From the NCBI GenBank assembly GCA_016213775.1, contig JACQZR010000283.1:1-64000 (forward strand): DNA of 64,000 bases, written 5' to 3'. The notes below the pieces were generated by a model. It worked only from the letters and a program-made list of their open reading frames with translations. It did no database searches and was not told the DNA's origin. The stretch's first letter is position 1; every line of letters starts with the position of its first letter. Shown here in pieces: positions 27,354 to 35,652 of this stretch. This DNA comes from Acidobacteriota bacterium. GTDB lineage: Bacteria; Acidobacteriota; Terriglobia; Bryobacterales; Bryobacteraceae. The translations under genes were made by a program, and so were the position numbers.

Positions 27354-28404
27354 AGTCATTCTTCGAAGGCCGGAATCGACCGATAAGTCAGTTGATGGCC
27401 CAGGAACTCGGAGCGCACGGCGTTCCGCGACGCTCACCGGATTCATAGACGAATTCGCCCGCAACACGCAAATACAGCCGCCGACGGACGTGGAGAGCTG
27501 CGCGCTTTCCGATCTCGTGCGGTCCTTTGACCAGCATCCCGTGATGGTCAGGCGTACCATATTGGAGTTGTTCGCCAAGGCGCCTCAGAAGTTCTATGCC
27601 GAGGCTTTGCATTTGTTGAATACGGACCTCCGTGGCACGGGTAGGGACTTCCTCATCTCGCATCTACTGGAGAACGAGTTGCTCTTGAGAGCCGTTGCCG
27701 ATCCCGAGGCATTCCCCATCAAGACCGCTGTCACTCTGGCGGCGAACTTGTACCAGATCGACCAGCAACTGGACGCCAGACTCCTTCGCCTGGTGATGAG
27801 GGAAGGCGGTCTCGGCAGGGATCCGGATTCGAGCCTGGTTCACGTGCTCAATATCATCGACGAAATCAGCGATTGCACCCGGCTGGTCCCGCTTCTCATG
27901 AGGCTGACCAAACATGGTAACAACCGGGTGCGCTCGAAAGCGATTCTGTTGTTGGGTCGTGTGCACCGTAATGTGGACTGGCTGCAACAGCAGTTGTCCG
28001 TCGCGGATCCTCGCTATCGGGCCAATGCGATTGAAGGCCTGTTGTACGCGCAACCCGGCGATAAGGAGATCCAGCTTCTCTGGGCCGCCGCCACCGATTC
28101 CCATCATCGCGTGGCAACCACGGCATTACGCGTGCTCCATCACTTTGGCCAGCAGCGCGCCGCCGATCAACTGGTGGAACTTACCGAACACGCGAACGAG
28201 GAGTTCCGGGCCGCCGCGGCTTGGGCCTTTGGCGAGATCGGGCAGCGCAAGTTCCTGGAAGTGGTGCAGAAGATGGCGAGGTGGGACACGGGGCGGGCAC
28301 GCAGAGCTGCCCTAAAGGCGGCGTCCAAGCTGCACGCATTGCCCGAAGAGCCGGCGGCGGTGGCGGCCAGCGTGAATCCACGCGAAGTTCTCCCCGTCCT
28401 GTAA
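27292..28404 (+). CDS. HEAT-repeat protein
   Basis: A protein of up to 370 aa built of HEAT-type helical pairs, for example RLVPLLMRLTKHGNNRVRSKAILLLG and EFRAAAAWAFGEIGQRKFLEVV broken into 30-aa units. There is no signal peptide, so it is a cytoplasmic scaffold or adaptor. The start is uncertain: ATG 27292 lies within the preceding small gene and the first 45 residues look non-conserved. The GTG-ATG pair at 27541-27546 before RRTILELF is the next methionine. The ferredoxin gene follows 41 bp later and may or may not be cotranscribed. Confidence 0.75.
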   Translation: MPVARARSAGKCRDEPWLSNKVILRRPESTDKSVDGPGTRSARRSATLTGFIDEFARNTQIQPPTDVESCALSDLVRSFDQHPVMVRRTILELFAKAPQKFYAEALHLLNTDLRGTGRDFLISHLLENELLLRAVADPEAFPIKTAVTLAANLYQIDQQLDARLLRLVMREGGLGRDPDSSLVHVLNIIDEISDCTRLVPLLMRLTKHGNNRVRSKAILLLGRVHRNVDWLQQQLSVADPRYRANAIEGLLYAQPGDKEIQLLWAAATDSHHRVATTALRVLHHFGQQRAADQLVELTEHANEEFRAAAAWAFGEIGQRKFLEVVQKMARWDTGRARRAALKAASKLHALPEEPAAVAASVNPREVLPVL

Positions 28405-28445
28405 CAGGCAGAATCCGCACCAAGTGGTACAATTTAATTGCCCAC

Positions 28446-28805
28446 ATGCCCAAAGTGACCTTCCTGCCCGCCAATCAAACATTCGAATTCGAGAGCGGCA
28501 AACTACCCTACAACGATCATGGAAAGCCAGAGTCCGTTCTCGATGTGGCACTCAACTTCGGCTTCCACCTGGAGCACGCCTGCGGCGGATCCTGCGCCTG
28601 CACCACCTGCCACGTGGTCGTCAAACAAGGTGATGCCAACCTCAGCCCGATGGAAGAAGATGAAGCCGACCGGCTCGAGTTGGCCGCCGATCCCACGTTG
28701 CATAGCCGTCTGGGTTGCCAGGCCATTGTCAAAGGGGACGTGGTGGTGGAGATCCCAGGCTGGAACCGGAACTACATCAGCGAAGGCGGCGGGTCTACTC
28801 TTTAG
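28446..28805 (+). CDS. fdx: [2Fe-2S] ferredoxin, adrenodoxin/ISC type
   Basis: A 119-aa plant/vertebrate-type-fold ferredoxin of the Isc/adrenodoxin branch. Cluster ligands are C46, C52 and C55 (CGGSCACTTC spacing C-x5-C-x2-C) and C91 in RLGCQ; an extra cysteine, C50, sits within the loop. This matches Fdx that donates electrons to iron-sulfur cluster assembly, although no isc genes are nearby. ATG 28446 begins the conserved fold MPKVTFLP. A TACAAT hexamer at 28428-28433 could be its own -10, leaving a very short leader. Confidence 0.93.
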   Translation: MPKVTFLPANQTFEFESGKLPYNDHGKPESVLDVALNFGFHLEHACGGSCACTTCHVVVKQGDANLSPMEEDEADRLELAADPTLHSRLGCQAIVKGDVVVEIPGWNRNYISEGGGSTL

Positions 28806-29149
28806 GTTGCACTCGGCGTTGACAGGCCCAGGTTCTCTTTGTAGAGTCGAGGAACGGCGCGGGTGTCCGGAAGATCCCGTTTCCGCTCCCCGCTCGTCAA
28901 ACCCGACGTGCCGGTTTCCAAAAACCCGATGAGCGTGTTGGTTGCTTCTCAGCAACATAGGCATACCGAAAACTCCCGTCCCGGGACTCTCACTCGCTCG
29001 TGATTTGCGCGATTAGAGAGCGCGCGTTATTGCGTGAATCAGCCAACGCCCCAAGCCGGCCCGGCATTCGACCCTGTCACGCATTCCATTTTCATCCTTC
29101 GCGCGCGACCGCGCCAAAGGCTGGTCGTGAGAGGCTCACCTAATGGCCA
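28806..29149. other. 344-bp gene-free region with a possible group II intron scrap
   Basis: No convincing gene. On the minus strand 28884-28935 reads like the structured, ORF-flanking part of bacterial group II introns (a CGGCACGTCGGGTTTGACGA core after a GGAAACC stretch), from memory only. No reverse transcriptase or intron ends are present, so it would be a scrap. A TTGACA at 28819-28824 and TAGAGT at 28842-28847, 17 bp apart, form a promoter-like pair on the plus strand with nothing obvious downstream. Confidence 0.35.
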
Positions 29150-30571
29150 TTAAGCCCTCAGTAACTCCCGAATCAGCGCCCCACCCGTCTGGCTCAACTG
29201 TTTCTCGCGCCCTGCATGCAAATACCGAAGCTTATTATCGTCAAGTCCCAGCAAATGGAGCAATGTAACATGAAGATCCTTCAGCGGATGAACCGCCTCA
29301 ACCGCCGCCCCGCCAGTTTCATCGGTGGCCCCGATAATATGTCCGGCCTTCACCCCGCCGCCGGCCAGCCACACCGTCATCGCGTTGGCATTGTGGTCGC
29401 GTCCCCAAGCCTGCCCGCCGCGCCGGATCCCATTATCGGGACTGCGCCCAAACTCCCCTGCCCAAACAACCAGTGTCTCGTCCAGCAGCCCGGTCCGCTT
29501 CAAGTCCTTCAGCAGCGCAGCCACCGGACGGTCCATCACCTGAATACGAGTCCCATGGGCCTTCTCGATATAATCATGCGAATCCCAGCCCATCGCAATC
29601 ACCTGAACAAACCGCACCCCGGCCTGCACCAGCCGCCGCGCCAGCAGACACCGCCGACCCAGCGCGTCAACATCTTTTTCACCGCCGCCGATGCCATACA
29701 TCTCCAAGGTCTTCGCCGGTTCCTTGGAAAGATCCACCACACCCGGCATCTCGGCCTGCATCCGGAACGCCAGTTCATAACTCTCAAGCCGCGCCGCCAG
29801 TTCCTCATGCTCCGGATGCTGCGCCTTATGAATTGCATTCAACTTACTCAGCAGATCCAGGTTAGCCCGCTGCCGCTCGGTGGTCACTCCCGCCGGAGGC
29901 CGCATATCCAGAATCGGAGTCCCCTCGGGACGCAGCGGGGTACCCTGATAGTGCGCCGGCAAATACCCGTTCGACCAGTTCGCCGACCCGCCCTGCGGAT
30001 ACGCGACATCGGGCAGAACAACAAATGCCGGCAGATTCTGATTCTCCGTCCCCAGCCCGTAAGCGCTCCAGGCGCCCACCGCCGGGTCGCCGCCAAACTG
30101 GTTCCCCGTGTTCAGATGATACAGCGCCGTCGGATGATTTACACTCTCGGCCTTCAACCCGCGATAGAAACAAACATCGTCCACTACTCCAGAAAACTCA
30201 CGGAACAGCGAGTTAATCTCGATCCCCATCTTACCGGCCCGCTGAAACGTAAATGGGCTCCGCACATAATAGCGTTCCCCGGTATTCATGTTCGCTTCAA
30301 ACTTATTGCGCTCTTTCTGAAAGCGCGTCATGTGCAAATCGGCCAGCTTGGGCTTCGGATCAAAAGTGTCGATATGCGACGGCCCTCCCTCCATCAGGAG
30401 GAAAATACAGCGTTTCGCCTTCGCCGGAATATGCTGCGGCCGCGGCGACAGTACCCCTGCCTGAGCTTCTTCGGCCAGCAGCGACGACAGTGCCACCGCC
30501 CCCAGCCCCATACCGGAGCCAAACAAAAAGTCTCTCCGGTTGAGCGCAGCCGGAACCAATCGGTCCCCCAT
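29150..30571 (-). CDS. DUF1501 protein, Tat-exported
   Basis: A 473-aa DUF1501 protein (alkaline phosphatase/sulfatase-like fold) with a twin-arginine signal NRRDFLFGSGMGLGAVAL. ATG 30571 (MGDRLVPAALNRRDF) is chosen; the open frame extends to 30622 but that part is heptamer-repeat sequence. Conserved stretches include FLLMEGGPSHIDTFDPKP, VVWAGEFGRSP and GRDHNANAM. DUF1501 proteins are typically encoded beside PSD1-type cytochrome proteins in Planctomycetes, Verrucomicrobia and Acidobacteria, as here. Their function is not established; roles in polymer degradation have been suggested. The first codons are duplicated upstream (see 30521-30844). Confidence 0.92.
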   Translation of the reverse strand: MGDRLVPAALNRRDFLFGSGMGLGAVALSSLLAEEAQAGVLSPRPQHIPAKAKRCIFLLMEGGPSHIDTFDPKPKLADLHMTRFQKERNKFEANMNTGERYYVRSPFTFQRAGKMGIEINSLFREFSGVVDDVCFYRGLKAESVNHPTALYHLNTGNQFGGDPAVGAWSAYGLGTENQNLPAFVVLPDVAYPQGGSANWSNGYLPAHYQGTPLRPEGTPILDMRPPAGVTTERQRANLDLLSKLNAIHKAQHPEHEELAARLESYELAFRMQAEMPGVVDLSKEPAKTLEMYGIGGGEKDVDALGRRCLLARRLVQAGVRFVQVIAMGWDSHDYIEKAHGTRIQVMDRPVAALLKDLKRTGLLDETLVVWAGEFGRSPDNGIRRGGQAWGRDHNANAMTVWLAGGGVKAGHIIGATDETGGAAVEAVHPLKDLHVTLLHLLGLDDNKLRYLHAGREKQLSQTGGALIRELLRA

Positions 30572-30844
30572 TCTGGCTCCTGGCTTCTGACTTCTGGCTT
30601 CTCGTTTAGTAAACATAGACAAACTCGTTAGGGTTCAACAATACCAGGCAAAATCCGCAAGCGCCCGTAAACAAAAAGTCTCTCCCGTTGAGCGCAGCCG
30701 GAACCAATCGGTCCCCATTCTGGCTTCTGGCTCCTGGCTTCTGGCTCCTGGCTCCTGGCTTCTGACTTCTGGCTTCTCGTTTAGTAAACATAGACAAACT
30801 CATTGGCATTCAACAATACCAGCGCAAAATCCGCAAGCGCCCGT
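30521..30844. repeat. Tandem duplication with heptamer VNTR at the PSD1/DUF1501 junction
   Basis: Two direct copies, 30521-30668 (148 bp) and 30669-30844 (176 bp). Each holds the start of DUF1501 joined to the last codons of the PSD1 gene (both end with codons for NEFVYVY). Inside each is a run of 7-bp units TTCTGGC/TCCTGGC: four in the first copy, eight in the second. The 28-bp length difference equals four heptamers. Copy A carries a relic of the PSD1 tail and copy B a relic of the DUF1501 start. Confidence 0.92.
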
Positions 30845-33390
30845 GTCCCCGGCGCCACATCCGACGGGTGCAGATTGGCCTCATACGGCCGCGTGTCCTG
30901 TTTCTGCACAAACTGCGATTTCTCGCCCGTCAGCTCACTCACAATCGTATGAACTATCTGCTCGGGCTTGGACTTAGAGGGCGGAGGCGTCTTCCTATGA
31001 TATTCCGTCTGCTTCTGGATATGCTGCAATGCCATCTGCAACTCCTCCGCGCCCGGCTTGCGGTTAAACGCCAGCCGGAACGCCCGCTCCACCTGCGCCG
31101 GCAGAGCCCCGCCCTCCTTCTCCAGCCGGGCCGCCATCGCCAGCGCCATATCATGTACAAACTGCCCGTTGAACAGGGCGAATGCCTGCGTCGGAACAGT
31201 GGAAGCCTCCCGCCGCTCGCACGACAAGTCCAACGTGGGTCCATTAAAAACCTCCACCATCGGGTCAATCAGGCTCCGCTGCTGGAACGCATACACCGTC
31301 CGCCGGTTCCGCTGCCGCTTCAACGGCGAGGCTTGATACAGCGGTTGCAGCGACCCCATCGCGTGCCGCGGCTGCTTCATCACATCGTCGTTGATCTGCG
31401 GATACACGCCCGGCCCGCCTGCCTCCGGACTCAACTCGCCCGCCACCGCCAGAATCGAATCTCGCAGTACTTCAGCCTCCACCCTTCGCGGCGGATAGTA
31501 CGACAGCAGCGCATTCTCGGGGTCCTTGGTCTTCAACCCGGCATCGGCCGGAGTGCTCGCCCGCTGATAAGCATCAGACAGCATCATCATCCGGTGCATC
31601 GCCTTCACGCTCCAGCCCTTTTCAATAAAGGTGGCCGCCAGGTAATCCAGCAGTTCCGGATGACTCGGCTTATGACCCATCTTCCCGAAGTTACTCGTAT
31701 CCGCCGCAATGCCCTTGCCGAAATGATACTGCCAGATCCGGTTCACCATGATCCGCGCCGTAAGTGGATTCCGCGGATCGGCAATCCAATCGGCGAGCGC
31801 CTTGCGCCGTCCCGCAACCGACTGCGGCAGCGCAGGCTCCGGCAGCCCGCTGTATCGCGTTACCGCCGATACGAACGACGGCGTTACCGCCTCCGCCGGC
31901 GACTGTATGTTTCCACCCGGCAGCACATGCACCACCGGCGGCTTGTACTGAGCCGCCTGCGGATACTTCACGTTCTGGCCGCCGTCTGTGTATCCGTCCA
32001 GTGGTCCGCTCGAAACCGAGAAAGCCCTCGCCTCATACCGGTCCTGCGACTCGCGATAAATCTGCTGGTGCTTCTGGTACAGCTTGAACTGCTCAAATTC
32101 GTCCGGCCGGATGCCCTCTTTCTCGCGCAGCGCCGCTTGCAGCACGCCCTTCGGCAGTTCCTCCACCCGCGACACGCCATGCTTGCGCATCACGTTCTCG
32201 CGCACGCGAATGTCAAAGGAGTCCATGCTCCTCTTGTTATCCTCCAGCACGGCCTTCATGTATGCCCGCTCGGCCGGAATATCCCGGACGTTCTCCGCCG
32301 CGAGAAACTCCACCGGGCGCCGCGCGAACTCCGTCGTCGCGAAGATAGCCTGCACTCCGTAATAATCCTTCGTCGGGATCGGATCGAACTTATGGTCGTG
32401 GCAGCGCGCGCAACCGAGCGTCAGTCCCAGGAACGTGACTCCCACCGAGTTAGTAACATCGTCCAGAAAGAGCTGCCGCGTCACCGCTTCCACGGACATA
32501 GCCGTGTGCTCCCATGGGCCTGCCCGCAGAAACCCCACCGCAATCAGGTTCTCCGGATTCCTTGGATCGATCTCATCGCCGGCAATCTGCTCACGAATGA
32601 ACTGATCGTACGGCTTGTCGTTGTTAAACGCGCGAATTACATAGTCGCGGTACCGCCACGCATTCGGCCGCTCGAAGTCGTTCGAATACCCGCCTGTATC
32701 CGCATACCGCGCCACATCGAGCCAGTGCCGGCCCCAGCGCTCGCCATAGCGTGGCGACTCGAGCAGCCGGTCGATCAACCGCGCATAGGCATCCGGCGCC
32801 TTGTCGTTCACGAACGCCGCAGTCTCCTCAGGCGTTGGCGGCAGGCCCGTCAAATCAATGCTGGCGCGCCGCATCAGGGTCTCGCGATTGGCGATTCCCG
32901 CAGCCTTCAGACCTTTTTCCCGCAACCGCGCATTCAGGAATGCGTCAATCGGATTAGGGGCTCCCTGCGGCGGTATTGGGGGCTTCCGCAAGGGCCGGAA
33001 TGCCCAAAGGTCCTCGGGCTTGTAGTCCCATGCCTTGCGCGAAGCGGCCGTCGTCCATGGAGCCCCCGCATTGATCCAATCCTTCACCGCCGCGATCGTC
33101 GCCGCCGGCAGCCGCTTCGCCGGCCCGCCCGGTGGCATCTGCACATCCCCGATCCCGGCGATCGCCTTGTACAGCAGGCTCGCCTCCGCCTTGCCAGGCG
33201 TGATCGCCGGTCCGCGCATGCCGCCCTTCAGCAACCCTTCGCGCGTCCGCAAATCGAGGTTCGCCAGCACCTGTCCGGTCCCGTGGCACCCCTCGCAATC
33301 TTTCTTCAGCGCCGGCTGCACAACGTCCGTGAACAGGTGTTCCGGTTCCGCCGGCAACAACGTCATCATCATTGCGGCCAACATCCACAT
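30781..33390 (-). CDS. PSD1 / planctomycete-type cytochrome c domain protein (DUF1549, DUF1553)
   Basis: An 869-aa protein with a short hydrophobic N-terminus, one haem site C32-E-G-C-H36 in the N-terminal PSCyt1 domain, then DUF1549 (about 145-355, with YARLIDRLLESPRYGERWGR) and DUF1553 (about 540-800, with RIMVNRIWQYHFGKGI). This is the standard architecture of the partner of DUF1501 proteins; the pair is widespread in Planctomycetes and Acidobacteria and its reaction is unknown. The gene starts 15 bp after the VWA gene, so four genes (adaptor, VWA, PSD1, DUF1501) probably form one operon. Confidence 0.93.
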   Translation of the reverse strand: MWMLAAMMMTLLPAEPEHLFTDVVQPALKKDCEGCHGTGQVLANLDLRTREGLLKGGMRGPAITPGKAEASLLYKAIAGIGDVQMPPGGPAKRLPAATIAAVKDWINAGAPWTTAASRKAWDYKPEDLWAFRPLRKPPIPPQGAPNPIDAFLNARLREKGLKAAGIANRETLMRRASIDLTGLPPTPEETAAFVNDKAPDAYARLIDRLLESPRYGERWGRHWLDVARYADTGGYSNDFERPNAWRYRDYVIRAFNNDKPYDQFIREQIAGDEIDPRNPENLIAVGFLRAGPWEHTAMSVEAVTRQLFLDDVTNSVGVTFLGLTLGCARCHDHKFDPIPTKDYYGVQAIFATTEFARRPVEFLAAENVRDIPAERAYMKAVLEDNKRSMDSFDIRVRENVMRKHGVSRVEELPKGVLQAALREKEGIRPDEFEQFKLYQKHQQIYRESQDRYEARAFSVSSGPLDGYTDGGQNVKYPQAAQYKPPVVHVLPGGNIQSPAEAVTPSFVSAVTRYSGLPEPALPQSVAGRRKALADWIADPRNPLTARIMVNRIWQYHFGKGIAADTSNFGKMGHKPSHPELLDYLAATFIEKGWSVKAMHRMMMLSDAYQRASTPADAGLKTKDPENALLSYYPPRRVEAEVLRDSILAVAGELSPEAGGPGVYPQINDDVMKQPRHAMGSLQPLYQASPLKRQRNRRTVYAFQQRSLIDPMVEVFNGPTLDLSCERREASTVPTQAFALFNGQFVHDMALAMAARLEKEGGALPAQVERAFRLAFNRKPGAEELQMALQHIQKQTEYHRKTPPPSKSKPEQIVHTIVSELTGEKSQFVQKQDTRPYEANLHPSDVAPGTRALADFALVLLNANEFVYVY

Positions 33391-33405
33391 GGCCGTAATT
33401 GTATA

Positions 33406-34203
33406 TCAGTCCAGCGCCAGAATCGACGCCTGCACCTTCTCCGGCCGCTTGATCTCTACCCGCAGCTTTTCCCCCAGCCCCAGGTTTCCCGTGATTGTCA
33501 GAGTATAGTGCGATCGCATCGCCGAGAAGATCAGCCCCGGCGGCGACTTCTCCCCGGATCTCTGCAGGTCCCTCAAATTGAACGATGCGCCCCCGGTCTG
33601 CCGTGCCAGCGTCTCGAACAGCCCGCGGCTGGCGCCCGTCGCCACCACCGGGAAAATCGACACGCCGTTCTTCCTCGCAAAGCGGATCACCTCGCGTTCG
33701 TGCACACGGCCGCCGGATTCCACGCCGGAGGTCACCAGCAGAATCACCCGCCGGAACGTCGCATGCTGAAAGCCGCCTTCCATCGCCGCGAACAACCCGT
33801 CCAGCACGCGGGGAGAGTTGCCCAGCTTCACCCTCGACAAGGCCGCGCCCAATGCCTGCCGGCTCGACGTAAAGTCCTGCAGCAGTTCGGCGGAGGAATC
33901 ATAGGAGACGAGAGCCATCTGCTCTTTCTCCTTCAACTCACCAATCAGGGAGGATGCGATGGATTGCACCATGCCGCCCACTAAGCTTGTATCCACCACC
34001 ATCATCACGTCGATCGGCTTGGCGGCGAACTCGGCCGCTTCCACACGGCGCACCAGCTTGTCTTCAAAAATCGCGAAGTCCTCGGCCTTCAGGTTTTGCA
34101 CCGGGCGGCCGCTCTTCTGCTCCACTACCGTCACCAGCACCTTGATCGCAGCCCGCGCGTTCCAGGCAAGAAGCAGCATCATCATCACCAGCAGCCGGAT
34201 CAT
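33406..34203 (-). CDS. VWFA-related acidobacterial protein (TIGR03436-like)
   Basis: A 265-aa secreted protein with signal MIRLLVMMMLLLAWNARA, the AEDFAIFEDKLVRRVE motif seen near the N-terminus of the acidobacterial VWFA-related family, and a VWA fold starting MMVVDTSLVGG. The MIDAS is only partial: D-T-S is present but the second serine position is valine, so metal-dependent ligand binding may be weak or lost. It overlaps the adaptor stop by ATGA and is followed closely by PSD1. Confidence 0.88.
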   Translation of the reverse strand: MIRLLVMMMLLLAWNARAAIKVLVTVVEQKSGRPVQNLKAEDFAIFEDKLVRRVEAAEFAAKPIDVMMVVDTSLVGGMVQSIASSLIGELKEKEQMALVSYDSSAELLQDFTSSRQALGAALSRVKLGNSPRVLDGLFAAMEGGFQHATFRRVILLVTSGVESGGRVHEREVIRFARKNGVSIFPVVATGASRGLFETLARQTGGASFNLRDLQRSGEKSPPGLIFSAMRSHYTLTITGNLGLGEKLRVEIKRPEKVQASILALD

Positions 34204-35492
34204 TCTGCCGCCTTTCGCTCCGCCACCGCTCCATCGCTGTTCGACTTGCTCTCGCGGCCCGTAGGCAGAGGCTTCCCGTCACGCGTCGTATCGTCCGTGC
34301 CCGTCACCGTCACTTTAACGCCCGTGTCCAGGCGGGCCAGCGACGTCGTGGCAACGTCCTCGCCTTCCTTCAGGCCTTCTATTATCTCGACCTCGGTTTC
34401 AAAGCGATCGCCGAGCTTCACCTCGCGTGCCTCGACGATTCCGCCATGCACCACGTACGCTTTGTTGGAACCCAGCACATAGTTGAGTGCCCTCGCCGGC
34501 ACCACCATGATCCGCTCCGACTTGTCCGTCGGCAAGGTTGCTCGTGCATAGGACCCTGGTTTCAGCTCGCCTTTGGGGTTCGAGATCAGCGCCTCCACCA
34601 CGAAAGTGCGCTTGGTCTGATCGACGGTTGGCGCAATACGCCACACCTTTCCAGTGAACTTGCGATCCAGAAAGGCTTCGAGTCCGACTTGCATCATCTG
34701 GCCGTTGCGAATCCACGGAGCCATGCGCTCGGGGACCTCCAGCCGAAGCCGGATCGGGTCGATCTTCACCAGCGTCATCAGCGGCGCGTTCGGCCGCACG
34801 TATAGCCCGACCGCCACCTGCCGCTCCTTCACATGGGCCGCAAACGGCGCTCGCACACTCGTATCGCGCAGCTTCTTCCGCTGCAAGTCGACCTGTGCCT
34901 TTGACCTCTCCACTTCCTGGATCAAGTTCCGGGTCTGGTTGACGGTTGTATCGTAGGCGGCCTGCGCCGCCTGGAATCGTGCGCTCACCTGATCCAGATC
35001 CGACCGCGCACCGATGCCCTGCTCCACAAGCTGGCGCGTGCGGGCGAAGCGTTGCCGCGCTTCCAGCAGATCCGCGGCCGAGCGGCGGACATCCGGAGTC
35101 TGCTTTACGTCGGCGACACGGTCCTTCTCGTCCTTGAGGCCGAGCCGCTCGAGCGACATGCGCAGTTGGGCCTCATTTTGGGCGAGTACGTAGCGCTGCT
35201 CCTCGTCCGAGACATGCACCAGCACTTGGCCCTGCGTGACGGAATCGCCGAGGTCCACATTCACCTGATCGACCTTGCCCTCGATTTCCGCGCTGACAAG
35301 AACCTCGTCGTATGGGTAAAGTGTGCCGACGGATTCGACGATTCGCTGTATGTGTCTGGCGCGAACCGTGGAGGTGCGAACGGAAATCGGCGAGTGGTCC
35401 GCCTTAGCGGCGGGCGGAGCGGGCTTCTTGCAAGAGGTGGCGAAGAAAGGGAGAAAGGCGAGAAGTAGGCAGGTGTACGCGGTTTGTGGCAT
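34200..35492 (-). CDS. RND/MFP-type periplasmic adaptor lipoprotein (HlyD family)
   Basis: A 430-aa membrane-fusion protein with a lipobox-like FFATSC at the N-terminus. The barrel-sandwich hybrid halves are seen at GTLYPYDEVLVSAEIEGKV and IRAPF-type sequence VRAPFAAHVKERQV, separated by a long coiled coil, and a beta-barrel follows. Such adaptors link an inner-membrane pump to an outer-membrane channel. No RND, ABC or MacB pump and no TolC gene is adjacent; it is fused operonically to a VWA gene. ATG 35492 is preferred over the GTG just upstream. Its promoter lies in the divergent gap with the c-di-GMP gene. Confidence 0.9.
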   Translation of the reverse strand: MPQTAYTCLLLAFLPFFATSCKKPAPPAAKADHSPISVRTSTVRARHIQRIVESVGTLYPYDEVLVSAEIEGKVDQVNVDLGDSVTQGQVLVHVSDEEQRYVLAQNEAQLRMSLERLGLKDEKDRVADVKQTPDVRRSAADLLEARQRFARTRQLVEQGIGARSDLDQVSARFQAAQAAYDTTVNQTRNLIQEVERSKAQVDLQRKKLRDTSVRAPFAAHVKERQVAVGLYVRPNAPLMTLVKIDPIRLRLEVPERMAPWIRNGQMMQVGLEAFLDRKFTGKVWRIAPTVDQTKRTFVVEALISNPKGELKPGSYARATLPTDKSERIMVVPARALNYVLGSNKAYVVHGGIVEAREVKLGDRFETEVEIIEGLKEGEDVATTSLARLDTGVKVTVTGTDDTTRDGKPLPTGRESKSNSDGAVAERKAAE

Positions 35493-35544
35493 CACTAGAC
35501 CGTTCCTTCAGATTGTACTGAATTTCATCGAAGTGACGAGCGAA

Positions 35545-35550
35545 TATAAT
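35545..35550 (+). promoter_or_regulatory. Consensus -10 TATAAT, leaderless arrangement
   Basis: TATAAT is a perfect -10, 6 nt before the ATG at 35557. Transcription would begin at or next to that ATG. No clear -35 at 17 bp. Confidence 0.5.
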
Positions 35551-35556
35551 CCCTGC

Positions 35557-35652
35557 ATGCAACCTGCCGATGAGATAGATATAGGGAAATTTCTGCGTGG
35601 AGACTTCCACCGCGTCTCGATGGATTGGCTGACTCCCCGCATCAGAAGATGA
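35557..35652 (+). CDS. 31-codon upstream ORF coupled to the c-di-GMP enzyme
   Basis: Encodes MQPADEIDIGKFLRGDF and about 14 more residues, ending RIRR. Its TGA overlaps the ATG of the next gene (ATGA). A consensus TATAAT ends 6 nt before the ATG, leaving no leader. It may be a short coupling or leader peptide, or a small protein in its own right; I see no known motif. Confidence 0.5.
   Translation: MQPADEIDIGKFLRGDFHRVSMDWLTPRIRR

Noticed and set aside
28819-28847. TTGACA-17-TAGAGT considered as the promoter of a small RNA such as 6S RNA
   Set aside because: The downstream sequence does not fold by eye into a 6S-like long hairpin with a central bubble; kept only as a note.
29216-30631. A 471-codon plus-strand open frame over DUF1501
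   Set aside because: Antisense shadow of a well-supported gene, with low-complexity Pro/Arg/Gln content and no ribosome site.
30868-33984. A 1038-codon plus-strand open frame antisense to the PSD1 gene
   Set aside because: It is Arg/His/Leu-rich with no family signature and mirrors a clearly real gene; high GC at third positions leaves few stops in the antisense frame.
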